In this document: positions 39,130-50,700 of the stretch, one piece after another | Layout of the letters: the number at the start of each line of letters is the position of its first letter | Numbering within the stretch: the first letter of the stretch is position 1 | From: JAJRVM01 sp963700515 | GTDB taxonomy: Bacteria; Planctomycetota; Planctomycetia; Pirellulales; Pirellulaceae | Assembly: GCA_963700515.1 (NCBI GenBank) | Contig: CAVOXY010000048.1 | Span: forward strand, 1-64,000 | Length of the DNA stretch: 64,000 nt | Direction: 5' to 3' | The notes under the pieces: model-generated | Databases searched by the model: none | What the model saw: only the letters and a program-made list of their open reading frames with translations | Told to the model about the DNA's origin: nothing | Translations under genes and position numbers: made by a program

Positions 39130-41271
39130 ATGCGATCGAGCATTCCGGGTGCGCTGTTCGCGCTGCTCTCACTCTGTTGTCATTTTGCGACCGTGTCACC
39201 GTTGCGCGCTGAATTGCGAGTGGGGGCGGCCAAGGTCGACGTCACGCCGAATCAATTGCCAGTGCTGATCAATGGCGGCATGACCTCGAACTCGGCCGAT
39301 CAAGTCACGACCCGCATCAATGCTCGCGCTCTTGTCTTGGACGATGGAACTGAGCGGCTGGCGATCATGGTGGTCGATAGCTGCATGATGCCGCGCGTAC
39401 TGCTCGACGAAGCCAAGCAACTGGCTTCCACACGCACTCGACTCCAGCCCGATCGCATTTTGATCTCGGCCACTCATACGCACTCGGCGCCCTCCAGTAT
39501 CGGAGCCTTGGGGACCGACGCCGATCCGAACTACGTCCCCTTGCTGCGGCAGCGACTCGTCGAAGCGCTGGTCGCGGCCGAAGCGAATCTGGCCCCGGCG
39601 CGAGTCGGCTGGGGCTCGGCGCAAGCACCGCAGTTCACTGCGCTGCGGCGCTGGGTTCTCCGCCCCGATCGGATAGCCAATGATCCGTTCGGTAATCCCA
39701 CGGTCCGCGCCAACATGCACTCCGCCAGCGATCCCGAGAACGCCACAGGACCGACCGGCCCGGAAGATCCCGAGCTGACGATGATCGCCTTCCAGACGCC
39801 CCAAGGTCGTCCCATCGCGACGCTCGCCAATTTTTCGATGCACTACTTTGGCGACAAGCCGATTAGCGCGGACTACTATGGGCAGTTCTGCGATGGACTC
39901 GAAAAACACATGCTCGCCGACAGCCCGGCGTCCTCGGACACTCCCCCAGCGGTGGCTATTATGTCGCACGGTTGCAGCGGCGACATTTGGAAGAAGGACT
40001 ATTTGAGGGCGGTACCCGAGGCGGATTTTGCCATCGGCGAATATACCCAAGGGTTATTGGCGATCGCTGCCAAAGCCTATGAGACCATTGAATTCCAGTC
40101 CGACGCCGACCTGGCGATGCGTGAAGCGCGTGTGCCAATGCGGTATCGCGTTCCCGACGCACAGCGATTGCAATGGGCGCAACAGATTGTGGCCGAGATG
40201 GGAGATCGACTGCCGAAGGAGCTGCACGAGGTCTACGCTCGTGAACAGGTTTACTTGCATCAAATGCAATCGACCGAAATCGTCGTGCAAGCCATTCGAA
40301 TCGGCGAGATCGCAATTGCCAGCACACCCAACGAGACCTACGCGCTGACGGGCTTGAAGCTGAAACTGCAAAGCCCGCTCGAGAAGACGATGGTGATTGA
40401 ACTCGCCAACGGTGGCGATGGCTACATCCCACCACCAGAGCAACATTACTTGGGGGGCTATAACACCTGGGCCGCCCGTTCGGCGGGATTGGAAGTCACC
40501 GCCGAGCCGCGCATCGTGGCCACCGACCTGCAATTGCTGGAGCAAGTGTGCAGCAAGCCGCGCCGGGCGTTCTCGCAATCCACCGGCTCGGCTGCCAAGG
40601 CTCGGCTCGCACTCAAGCCGCTCGCTTACTGGCGGCTCGATGAAATGTCGCCCGTACCTGCGCAAGACGCGAGCGGGGCTAACGTGTCGGGCGAGTACGA
40701 ACCGGGCGTCGTCTTTTTTCTGGACGGTCCAGATAAGTATACGCAGGGAGAGGAGCTGAACCGTTGCGCTCATTTTGCCGGTGGTCGATTGCGGTCTACG
40801 CTACCGCAGCTGGGCGAAGACTTTACCGTCGTGATGTCGTTTTGGAATGGCATGCCTGTCGATGCTCGCGAGGTCGCGGGCTGGATGTTCTCTCGCGACT
40901 ACGAATACACGACCAGCGCAAACGGCATTCACCTCGGCTTGGCCGGAGCGACCGAGCGGCCCGGCTGCTTGCTCCTGCAATGCGGCACGGCTCAGCCCGC
41001 GTTGGGCAAAACGGCGGTTCCTCGCTGGGAGTGGGCCACCATCGCGCTCGTCAAGCAAGGACGCCACCTGCAGGTCTATCTCTCAGGCAGCAATTCTCCC
41101 GAGATCGATCTCGAGCTGCCCGCCGGGGATGCGAGTCCAGCCCGTATCGCCCAGTTGTTCTTGGGTGGTCGCAGCGACAACGATTCTAACTGGGAAGGCC
41201 GCTTGGATGAGATCGCCATCTACGACCGCCCGCTCGATCCCCAGCAGATTAGCTCGCTCCTCGAAAAGTAA
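39130..41271 (+). CDS. Neutral/alkaline ceramidase-domain protein with C-terminal LamG domain (paralogue B)
   Basis: 713 residues, intact. A classical signal peptide (MRSSIPGALFALLSLCCHFA to the ALR region) replaces the Tat leader of paralogue A. The ceramidase-like part has LRVGAAKVDVTPNQLPVLIN, GTERLAIMVVDSCMMP, RILISATHTHSAPSSIGALG, NFSMHYFGDKPISADYYGQF, IMSHGCSGDIWKKDY and ELANGGDGYIPPPEQHYLGG. The LamG part begins LKPLAYWRLDEMSPVPAQD and includes HFAGGRLRSTLPQLGEDF, MSFWNGMPVDAREVAGWMFS and QLFLGGRSDNDSNWEGRLDE. The same domain order and nearly the same length as paralogue A show an old duplication of the whole fused gene. Divergent from the Gfo/Idh/MocA operon. Confidence 0.85.
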   Translation: MRSSIPGALFALLSLCCHFATVSPLRAELRVGAAKVDVTPNQLPVLINGGMTSNSADQVTTRINARALVLDDGTERLAIMVVDSCMMPRVLLDEAKQLASTRTRLQPDRILISATHTHSAPSSIGALGTDADPNYVPLLRQRLVEALVAAEANLAPARVGWGSAQAPQFTALRRWVLRPDRIANDPFGNPTVRANMHSASDPENATGPTGPEDPELTMIAFQTPQGRPIATLANFSMHYFGDKPISADYYGQFCDGLEKHMLADSPASSDTPPAVAIMSHGCSGDIWKKDYLRAVPEADFAIGEYTQGLLAIAAKAYETIEFQSDADLAMREARVPMRYRVPDAQRLQWAQQIVAEMGDRLPKELHEVYAREQVYLHQMQSTEIVVQAIRIGEIAIASTPNETYALTGLKLKLQSPLEKTMVIELANGGDGYIPPPEQHYLGGYNTWAARSAGLEVTAEPRIVATDLQLLEQVCSKPRRAFSQSTGSAAKARLALKPLAYWRLDEMSPVPAQDASGANVSGEYEPGVVFFLDGPDKYTQGEELNRCAHFAGGRLRSTLPQLGEDFTVVMSFWNGMPVDAREVAGWMFSRDYEYTTSANGIHLGLAGATERPGCLLLQCGTAQPALGKTAVPRWEWATIALVKQGRHLQVYLSGSNSPEIDLELPAGDASPARIAQLFLGGRSDNDSNWEGRLDEIAIYDRPLDPQQISSLLEK

Positions 41272-42083
41272 CGATTGCGGCCCAACTCTCAATCTCACGA
41301 GCCCGACGCGCAAAATCGAATTGCTCGATCCTGGGACGCCTTGCACGGCAGAACTTCGAAATCCGAAGCACGCGCGTACGAAACAAATTCGAATGTCCAA
41401 CATCTGAATGACAGAAACACCAAATCGCGTTGGCAGCGCGCTTGCGCCGATGCAGACGAGGCGAAGCCGTCTTAAGACGCATTTTTGCGAATAATAGCGA
41501 GATTAGTTGGACAGCGCCACTTCACATTTGACCGCGCACCGTAACTGTCTGCAGTGAGATCGTTTAACCCGCAGCCGAAGGTTCTGAAGTTGCGCTATTT
41601 GATCAGGAATAGTCGTCTTGTCGTGGAATTCCCTACGCCGAAGGCGTTTCACACCACAGCCCAGACATCTGAGTTGGTTCGTCAATGGCACATGTCTTCA
41701 CTACGAAGTGGTGGCACAACCCAGCCCAGACATCGCCGCGCAAGCGCGGCGCACCCTGGGGACGCGATGGAGAAGGGAGGGGGCATCCTGAAGGGATGGG
41801 ACAGGACCGACTTTGCCCCGTCGTCGCACGTCGTGTCACGTACATCCGCCGAATTGATGGATCAAGTTTGACGCGGCCGTGTTTTGGGATACCGCATTTT
41901 GTCCGACCCCGTTGGGGTCGCAGGAGATTTCTTGTGGTCGCCCCAGGGTTGTGGAGTTGAACCGCGTTGCAGTTCATCAAACAGCGCTACTTCAAAAGCC
42001 GGAGACGCCACTGTTCACTTCGGCAAGCCATTCAAACTGGTCCACCTGCCTGACAAGCAGGCAGGGGTGAATGCAGCAGGAAT
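41272..42083. repeat. Gene-free region rich in short palindromes and direct repeats
   Basis: 812 bases without a supported gene. It contains ACGCC-GAA-GGCGT at 41635-41647, CGCCGCGC-AA-GCGCGGCG at 41734-41751, CGACCCC-GTT-GGGGTCG at 41904-41920, and the direct repeat CAGCCCAGACATC at 41657-41669 and 41722-41734. Stretches such as TTGTGGTCGCCCCAGGGTTG read like tails of a dispersed repeat family. The several perfect small stems with 2-3 base loops resemble clustered REP-type sequences rather than transcription terminators alone. Confidence 0.6.
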
Positions 42084-45000
42084 TCATTCGTGAGTCCTCA
42101 GCAACCGAGCATCCGCCCAATTGGCCATGTCGGCGTTGTTGTTGTCGCCGGCATCGGTGACGACCAACCGCAGGTGGCGGACGCCGGCGATCGAAACGTC
42201 GATCTTTTGCACCTCCCGCAGTCCGTGCATCACATCGGTCTGGGCCAGGAGTTTTCCGTCGCCAAAAACCTGTAACACAACCGTTCCACCCTGTTCGGCG
42301 CCGCCCACGGTTGCCAGGAATCGCGCGTATTGGCCGCCAACGTCGTACACGACTTCGGACGGAGCGTGCGTGCCGATTCCCTTGCTATATCGACGCATAC
42401 CCAGCGCGAGAAGATGATTCGTAACGTCACGATCCAAACGGGGTAGCCCGTCTTGGTTTGGTGTCCACCCAGCGTGAGCCGATTCCCACTTGAGGTTGCT
42501 CAAATAGACCCATTCGCCGCCCGCCGGTTCGGCATCCCCGGTGACTCGCGGCTCCGGCGGGGGCGGAATCTCGACCGCCTGACTCTCGGCCGCCGTTGAG
42601 CCGATCGATACCAGATCGACCCTGGGATTCTCCTTGAGGCTGCTGGCCAGCGATCCCAGCGAACTCAGCAGCGACCGGTAGTCGGGGTCGTCGGTGTCGG
42701 CGAACACGGTCGGTTGACAGCGTCCCCAACCGCCGGAGGATCGGGCCAGAGGCGCCGCCAGGGCCCGGCTCTTCCTCACGTCCCGGCGGTTGATGCTCAT
42801 CCACCACGTGCCGAACCGCCCGTCACCGCGGGCATGACACTCCCCGCAGCGCCGGTCGAATACTTCGTCCAACGTTGTGCGAACCGGACCGGCAAAGACC
42901 TGACGTGTGGGTCCCCAAGTGTGCTCATAGCGATCGTAATAGACTCCGTTGGCGTCGATCCAAATTGCCAAGCGCTCCCAATCTTCGTCGCTCAACTCGA
43001 CGCCATGGTGGCCGGCATCTAACAGCACGCTGAGTGGCGAGACGCGGGAACCGAATGTATACGGCGGCCGGGCGAGCACGTCGTCCGGATGGTCCCAACG
43101 GTTGGATATGGCCACGCTCAAATAGGGCAGCAACTCTTCGTAGGCCACGTTGAACTGGTCGGTCAGATCGTCCGTGAGAATCACCCGGTTGTCCAGCCGA
43201 TTGTGAGTATGGCACTCTACGCAATGGTCGTTGAGCACCGGCTGCACGTCTCGCAGGAAACTGATCACTTGCGTTCCCCAGGGGGGTGGAACCGGCCGGT
43301 CGGGACCTCGGACGAACGCGGCCGGCGCGACGCCGGGCGGAGCCATGGTGCGAGGTTCGTGGCATCCGATGCACCCCCTCGTTTCGCCCGGCTTGAGACA
43401 TACGACGCTTCGCATGCGCTGGATTTCCCGGCCGTCTGCGTCGAGCACCTCGAAATAGACGTTGCGGTTGGCCGGGACCGCAAAATGGGCCGAGCCGTCG
43501 GGCTCGATCGGGACGGTGCCGAGGATCCGTTTGACGGTGAATATCAGTGTGCCCGAGGTGACGATGACACCGCCGGTCGTGACGCCCTTGCGGGGAACGT
43601 CCTCCAAAATTCGCAGGTAGCGGGCGGACCCACGTTCGACGTCCGGCAGACCGATGTATACGTCCGACATGACCAGCCTGGCTTCTGACGACGAGCAGTC
43701 CGTATTCTCGGGTGCGGAGTCGCGAACGTGCGGCTGCTTCCGCGCTACAAGCGGGACCGGCTCGGCGCACGAGATCTCGGGATCGCGATATACCAGGGCC
43801 AGGTTTCCATGCCCATCGCCCACGTACAGGGCCCAACTCCGCTCCAGCCACGGCAGCACGGTGGGCGTATACGAACAGAGATACGTCGACTCCGACAAGG
43901 GTACGGGGTCGCTATACCATCCCACTCGGCTGTCTTCCGCCTTCTCGCCGGTAATCGGCACATCGGGCGTAAGCACCGTCAGCGGATCCGGTCCATCGAT
44001 CCCGCGGCGGACGTCGATCAGGCCGATCGCCCCGTGCGTTTGACCGTGATGGGCCGTGAAGAGAGCCATCACCTGGCGACTATTCGGCACGGGACGCGGA
44101 AACATCACCACGTTGGGGCGGATCGTGGCGTTGCCGTAATAGGGCGAAACCATCGTCCCGTCAGGATTCATCGTAAACGGGTTGTGAAGCGACGTTACCG
44201 ACCGCTCGTTGTATTCCCAGCGGCTATAGAGGATCCGGCCATCGGGCAGCATCGTCGGATTGAAATCGTTGAACACGTTGAAGCTGAGCTGCCGGGGGTG
44301 GGAGCCGTCGGCCTCCATCACAAAGAGCGTCGGTGCGTGCCGGTCGCCGCCACACATCACGAAGAAGTCCGAACGGTCCGAGGTAAAGCCGATCTTTCCG
44401 TCGGCCATATAGAACGCCTCGCAGTCGTTGCGGGGGCTTGATGTGAGCCGGCGGGGGTTCGATCCGTCGATCGGGGCCTCGTATATGTCGTAGCTCTGAC
44501 TTCCGTCCCATTTGTCGGAACCGTTGCCGAAGGCAAAGAGAAACCGCTCGGCGTTCCAATGGAGACAGACGTCGCGATAGACGCCCTCGCCGAGGTTGTC
44601 GACGACCGGCGTTACGTCGCCGTCGGGACGCACCGGACTCAGCCGATAGATTCCGCCACCGGGCCGATTGAAGAGGTGATGGGCGTCCATGAACGGCTGT
44701 TCGGAGACGTACGGCTTCCGCTTGGCAAATATCAGCGTGTCGAAATCTATCCTTTCCAGCAGGAGTTGGTCGCGGAGTTGGCTGGCCTGCTCGAAGAGCG
44801 AACGCCAGTTGTCCACTGGCGAAGACTCCGCTGACGCCGACCACTGCTCGGCTCGCGCTCGCAGTAGTGCCAGTCGTTTGGACGCTTTCGCAGCGGGCCT
44901 GTCGGACAAGATCAGTTCGATGCCGTCGAGCACTCGGGCCACGTTTTCGACGTGTGTGAACAGTGGGATTCTAAACACACGATCCGGGCCGGTGACCTTC

Positions 45001-45720
45001 AGCATCAGGAGACCGCCGCCAGGACGGTCCAAAGGGACCGGGAACCGCACCGATTGCGTGGCTTGCCCGGACAGCTTGACCGGTTGTTTGCCGCAAGTAT
45101 CGGTTGCCTCGGGAAGGTGGAACTCCAGTTGCAGATCCAGTTCGATCGGCTTGTCGATAACGCTCGATAGCTCAACGGTCAACTCGTTGGCGCCGCGCCG
45201 AAAATCGCTGGGGGATACTATCTTGATCCCAAACTGGGCCGGGAAAGGGGCGAACGTCGTCAATCGGTCGAAGCGGCGGTGATAGGCGTGATACCATTGG
45301 TCTTTTCCGCCCCCGCCGGGATGCTTGTACCCGGTGACCGTGTCGCCGGGCGTGACGGTCCGGTCGCCTTCAGCAACCCCACTCGGCGAGCGCTGCACGG
45401 CCGCTTTGTCGCCCACGAGCCGCATCCGGACGTTCCTATTCCGGTCTTCCACCGGCAGCAGCAGAAGTGGAATCGGATTCGGCCACTCGACTGCTTGGCC
45501 GCCGATCGGCACGGGCAGCGTGGCGGTCAGACTCCTCCGCCGGGACCGTTCCTTCAAGCCGAGCGAGAATTGTCTCCCAGTCCGCAATCGCGCCGAGCGA
45601 CTCGCGGAAGTACCAGTCCGCCCGCACGATTTCGGAGGGCGGTTCGGCCGGAGCGTTGCCGACCACGGCGAACCATACGGCGAGAGCCCCGACCATCGTC
45701 GCTCGTCCCAAAGCAATCAT
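42084..45720 (-). CDS. Giant secreted PD40-propeller/multi-CxxCH protein with C-terminal NPCBM domain; HzsA-like layout
   Basis: About 1,212 codons from ATG 45718-45720 (GGAGG upstream). Signal peptide MIALGRATMVGALAVWFAVV. One frame slip lies near 45,535. A beta-sandwich precedes a TolB/PD40-type propeller with DIYEAPIDGSNPRRLTSSP, GGDRHAPTLFVMEADGSHPR, MLPDGRILYSRWEYNER and LALVYRDPEISCAEPVPL. The cytochrome-like part has three haem-attachment motifs: CIGCH (43359-43373), CVECH (43209-43223) and CGECH (42834-42848). The last ~140 residues are an NPCBM module (YSKGIGTHAPSEVVYDVGG to NADMANWADARLL). The propeller-plus-haem order recalls hydrazine synthase alpha, but hydrazine synthesis should not be assumed. 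Likely periplasmic. Confidence 0.75.
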
Positions 45721-45877
45721 GCGAACCTCCACTAGATTCAATCCCCTTGCGGCAATCACTGACGTGATTTTTGCTCAAACGTCATTCAATTGCCGCGGAA
45801 ATGACGCGTTCGTCCAAACTGGTTTCAGATCGAGTCCGTCGACCACGCTGACGCGAAATCTGCCGAACAAGTAGCAG

Positions 45878-46262
45878 TCATTGGCCACGAAACTGAAACG
45901 GCCTCATGCCCAGCGGGTTCCGCGAGGTGAAGAACGTCTTATATCGGGCGTCGAGCGGCGCGTTGGGGTTCTCATCCTTAAAGACTGCCGGCCCCCTGAT
46001 ATTTACGCTGAAGCGATCCGCCATCGCGCTGGAGAAAACAATGTTGTTCGCCTTGGACCCTTGAAACTCGCACAGCCCCAAATCCGGCTTGTGCCAATGG
46101 ATGCCGTCTTCGCTCTCGGCGTAGCACAAACTTTCCACACCCGTGGCGAGTTGACTGGACGTGTCGCTGAATATGCCCCGCGACAATGTACCCATTCACT
46201 ATCGTCCCGTTTCGCGACAGCCCGGTCAAGAAGCCGGACTGAAAGATTACCAGTAGCGGCAC
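45878..46262 (-). pseudogene. Remnant of a five-bladed-propeller glycosidase-like protein
   Basis: The minus strand reads SLCYAESEDGIHWHKPDLGL, then CEFQGSKANNIVFSSAMAD and NPNAPLDARYKTFFTSRNPLG. The phrase S-x-D-G-I-H-W-x-K-P-x-L-G is typical of GH43/GH32-like propellers in planctomycetes. Only about 100-125 residues survive, in two frames, with no start; the frame stops after GMRPFQFRGQ. The rest of 45721-46504 contains nothing else supported apart from the upstream region of the next plus-strand gene. Confidence 0.55.
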
Positions 46263-46504
46263 CGGCAAACGCGAGATCCTGTTTGCATCCTACCCAAAAG
46301 CAGTGGGCTAACGAGGCGAACTTTCCTGTCGGTTTCTTGTCTCCCCAGACCACTCCGAAGACTGTTCGAAAACATCCCAAACTGCTCAAGAGACTTGTCT
46401 CGCATTGGTAAAACCACTTTTCTGGTTGACACGTGCTCCGTGGCAGCAGGTATGATTTGAGCAGTGGCACGACGTACTGCGATACTCAGCATGAAGGTAA
46501 TTTC

Positions 46505-47683
46505 ATGAAGATCGAGTCGATCGACTTCTTCTATCTGGCCATGCCCGAGGTGCTCGACATCGGCGATGGCAGTCAGGATGCGCTGCTGGTACGTATCCGG
46601 GCCGGGGGCTTTACCGGCTGGGGCGAATGCGAAGCGGCTCCCTTGGTCTCGATTGCCAGCCTGGTGTGCCCGATGTCACACAGCGCCTGCAAACCCGTCG
46701 CCACTTCCGTGCTGGGCCAACGACTCGACAGCGTGGAGGACATTGTTCGCATCGGCAATCTCGTGCGCGAGCAGAGTCTCGATCTGTTGCAGGCCGACCA
46801 CACTCTTTCGGGCATCGACATGGCCATGTGGGATCTGCTGGGGCAGCGGTATGCGTCGCCCGTCTATCGGCTGCTGGGATATGACGTCGCGTTTTCCAAG
46901 ACTCCCTATGCCTCGCAACTTTTTGGTGACACGCCGCAGGAGACGTACGAGAAAGGCCGGCTCGTGACACGTAACGGTTTCCGCGCGGTCAAGTTCGGCT
47001 GGGGACCTTTTGGCAAAGGCGGCGTGCAGGCGGACATCGATCAGGTGATGGCGGCGCGCGAGGGCATCGGCCAAGATGCGGTCTTGTTGGTCGACGCCGG
47101 CACCGTGTGGGTCGACGACGTGGAGCGCGCGGAGAAGTGCATCCCCGTGTTGCAGCAGTGCCAGGCGACCTGGCTGGAGGAACCGTTCGTGGGCGGCGCA
47201 CACACGGCCTATCGCCAGCTTGCAGCCCGCGCCGGCGCCGTGAGGTTGGCCGGCGGTGAGGGATGCCACGACTATTACATGGCCGAACACTTGCTGGATC
47301 ATGCGGGAGTGGGGTTCATTCAAATCGATGCGGGGCGCATCGGCGGAATTACCATTGCCAAGCGGGTGGCAGAGGCCGCTCAGGCACGTGGCATCACCTA
47401 TGTCAATCACACGTTCACGTCTCACCTGGCCTTGAGCGCCTCGCTGCAGCCCTACGCCGGTCTGCGAGATCATGTGATCTGCGAGTACGCGGTCGAACCC
47501 AAATCGTTGGCCTGGGATTTGACTGCCGAACATATTGAACGTGATGCGGATGGACAGATTCGTTTGCCCGATCGGCCGGGGCTGGGCCTGAAACTCGATC
47601 TGACCGCCATCTCACGCTATCTGGTGGACGTCGAGATCAAAGTGGCCGGCCGTGTCCTCTACCAGACACCCCAACTGACGTAG
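46505..47683 (+). CDS. Enolase-superfamily enzyme (mandelate racemase/muconate lactonizing type)
   Basis: 392 residues, intact, cytoplasmic, from ATG 46505. The N-terminal capping domain (residues 1-125) ends LSGIDMAMWDLLGQRYASPV. In the barrel the catalytic Lys is K163 in FRAVKFGWG, with metal ligands D197 (LLVDAGT), E225/E226 (WLEEPF) and E252 (AGGEGCHD), and H302 in YVNHTFTSH as the likely second acid/base. This set fits sugar-acid dehydratases or cycloisomerases, which remove a proton next to a carboxylate. Substrate is unknown; the context (porter, deacetylase, glycosidases) suggests an aldonate or uronate-derived lactone. It begins a plus-strand operon running to 53,915. Confidence 0.85.
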   Translation: MKIESIDFFYLAMPEVLDIGDGSQDALLVRIRAGGFTGWGECEAAPLVSIASLVCPMSHSACKPVATSVLGQRLDSVEDIVRIGNLVREQSLDLLQADHTLSGIDMAMWDLLGQRYASPVYRLLGYDVAFSKTPYASQLFGDTPQETYEKGRLVTRNGFRAVKFGWGPFGKGGVQADIDQVMAAREGIGQDAVLLVDAGTVWVDDVERAEKCIPVLQQCQATWLEEPFVGGAHTAYRQLAARAGAVRLAGGEGCHDYYMAEHLLDHAGVGFIQIDAGRIGGITIAKRVAEAAQARGITYVNHTFTSHLALSASLQPYAGLRDHVICEYAVEPKSLAWDLTAEHIERDADGQIRLPDRPGLGLKLDLTAISRYLVDVEIKVAGRVLYQTPQLT

Positions 47684-47756
47684 TAGCAAAACCGTCTGAG
47701 CCAGCGTAGACTGTGACTAAACGTTGACCGAACACTCGACGTTAAGGAGCTCGCTC

Positions 47757-50700
47757 ATGTGCGCAAGACGAACGTTAGTTTGTGTGACCATCTCCATCAG
47801 CCTGATCGCGACCTACGTGTGGGCCGGTGCGGGTTCGGCTCAGCAGCCCGCGCCCAAGCCCCAGTATCTCTCGACGGACCTGGTCGATCACTTGTCCTCC
47901 GTCGCACAGGACTGGGGCGCACTCGGTATGAACACCGCGGTCAATCCGCTGCATCAGCCGGCGATGAAGCTCCGTATCAAGGACAAAGAGTACGAGCACG
48001 GACTTGGGCATCACGCCAATGGTGAAATCGTTGTGGATCTGGCTGGTCAGTTTCAGACTTTCCAAGCCGATGTCGGCATCCAGTGGCAGGGCGGGCAGGA
48101 TGCGGCATCGGTCATCTTTCGCGTGTTCGTGGATGACAAGAAGGTCTTCGACAGCGGCGTGATGCGCGAGGGAGACGCAGCTCGGCCGATCAAGATTCCG
48201 GTGCTGGGCGCGGACGAGTTGACATTGGTGGCCAAGGATGCCGGCGACGGCATTACGTGTGACTGCGCCAACTGGGCCGACGCACGGCTGATCCCCGATC
48301 CGGCCGCCGCCAAGCGACCGCCGGTCATGGGGGTCGACATCGGACCGTTTGGCCAGGTCGCCACTTGGGATCCGCAGCGTATGCAGGGCACGGCAGCCGA
48401 TCGTGTGCAGGAATTCCCGGCTGCCGATGTGCAGCTGCATCGCGAGGTATCGCCCGAGTCCGATGGTACCTACCGCGTGCCCCTCAAGGGCGCATCCGGA
48501 TGCATTGGACTGCGGTGGGACGAGAATCGAATATTGCGACAAGTGGTCCTGGCATTCGTCGACGCAGCAGCGATTCCGCCCCAGGATTCAATTCAGTTGC
48601 AGACCTGGACTGGCGAATCAGCCTGGCAGGGATCTTGGGAGAGTGTCAACGTGGCTCCTGAGCAAGTTGAGAACCGCCTGGTCTGGAATTTCACGGCTCG
48701 AAGCACCTCGCGTGGCACCCAGAAAGTCCGCTGGTTGTTTGCCGGCCTCAAGAATCCGATCGTCGTGAAGGGCCTGCATGCCTACTCTCGCTCGCGGTGG
48801 GTGACCGTTGACCTGCGAGTTGAATCGACTCGACCTGCTCCCAGCGGCCCGATCGAGATCCTGCTGCACAACGGTCTCTTTGTCGACACGTCACCGACAG
48901 AAGAGAATCCCTATCGGCGGACGTGGGACACGGCCAAGCCGCTGACACTCAAAATCCGCGCCGCCGTCACGAAGCGCTATAAGGCCGACCGGACTGTGCT
49001 GCAACTGAATGCCTCGGACACTGCCTTCGGCGTGGCCGTGGAGGACGTCGTCGCCAACGACGCTGTCTACATTCCGCAGGCCGGCATCTTCCTGGCTCGC
49101 GAACCGGCTCCAGTGACGCGTGAGGAGTATCTCCAGAGAATCGCCGGCAAGAAGACATTGCTTGCTCAGGTCCGTGAGAAAGCGGACCAAACCTTCGCTC
49201 AGGCTTTGGCCGCTGTACACAATCCGATCCAGGATCTGGGACCGATGATGCTGTCGCTGGCTGGCGATAACCGCAAGTTCGTGGCGGAACGAGAAGGGAG
49301 TCTGCTGTTCGACACGTACGACCGATTCGATGGCCCAGAGAGTCAGATTCCCAAACAGTGGCAGCTTGTACCGCGCTTCGGCACCGGCAAGGATCAACAG
49401 GTTTCGCGCCAACTCCATGGTGCCTGGCTTCCCATGCCGACAACGACCGTAGTGGAAGGAGACCTCGCCTACCAGGCATGCAGTTACGTCGCACCAGTTG
49501 ATGATGCAGCGCCGGCGGGCAGCCCCGAGTGGGTTCGCACACGGGCAACGGGCGTCGTGGAGTTCTCGGTGAAGAATCGCGGAGAGCAGGATCGCACAGC
49601 CTCGCTCGAGTTGACGCTTGCCGCGGGGGAAGGCAATACGCAGCAACTGGCCTGGGAGCAGACTCCGCAGGCGGTGATGGCCAGGCTGGGCGAGCGACTG
49701 CTGATGTTGTTTGACGTGAGCAAGCTCGCCGGGGCCGAGGTCCGCCTGGAGGGAGCCAGGGTCACGATTTCCGGTCAGCTGCCACCCGGCATGACGGCCG
49801 AGTGCGTTGCGTACGTGCCGGCCTGGCCCGCCACGCCCGCTGACGGTGTCGATTTACTGAACGCCGCTCCGTTGATTCCCCGGGTGCAGCGTTATTGGAC
49901 CGCCCTGCTCGAGCCGGCGATCAAGATCGAACTGCCGGATGAGCTGCTGACGAACGTGATTCGCGCGTCGCAAGTCCATTGTTGGCTGGCGGCCAGGAAC
50001 GAGGACGCCGGCCGGCGTGTATCGCCCTGGATCAGCTCCGACCGTTACGGACCGTTGGAAAGCGAAGCGAACTCCATTGTGCGCGGCATGGGTCTGATGG
50101 GCTACGACGAGTTTGCACGCCGCAGTTTTGACTATTTCATCGCCCGCTACAACAAGGCCGGGTACTTGACCACCGGCTATACGATGGTGGGCACCGGCGA
50201 GCATTTGTGGACCTTGGCGGAACACTATCAGCGTGTGCCGGATGAGCCGTGGCTGAAATCGATCGCTCCGCAGGTGGTCCGCGCGTGTCAGTGGATTGTG
50301 GCGCAGCGCGCGAAGACGAAGTTGCTCGATGCCCGTGGCCAGCGTGTGCCCGAGTACGGTCTGTTTCCGCCCGGAGTAACAGCCGACTGGAATCGCTACG
50401 CGTACCGGTTCTTCAATGATGCTCAATACTGCGCGGGGCTGGAGTCCGCCGCGCGCATGTTAAACGCGATTCACGATCCCAGCGCGCCAGCGTTGCTCGC
50501 AGATGCACAGCAATACCGCGAGGATCTCGTGCATGCCTATCGCGCGACACAGGCTCGGTCGCCCGTAGTGCGACTGGAGGATGGCACGTGGGTACCGGCC
50601 GACCCGGCGTTGCTGGATTGCCCGGGTCGCGTGGAAGATTTCCTGCCGGGCGAGGACGGCAACCGTAGCTGGGCATACAGCGTGGAGATCGGCGCACACC

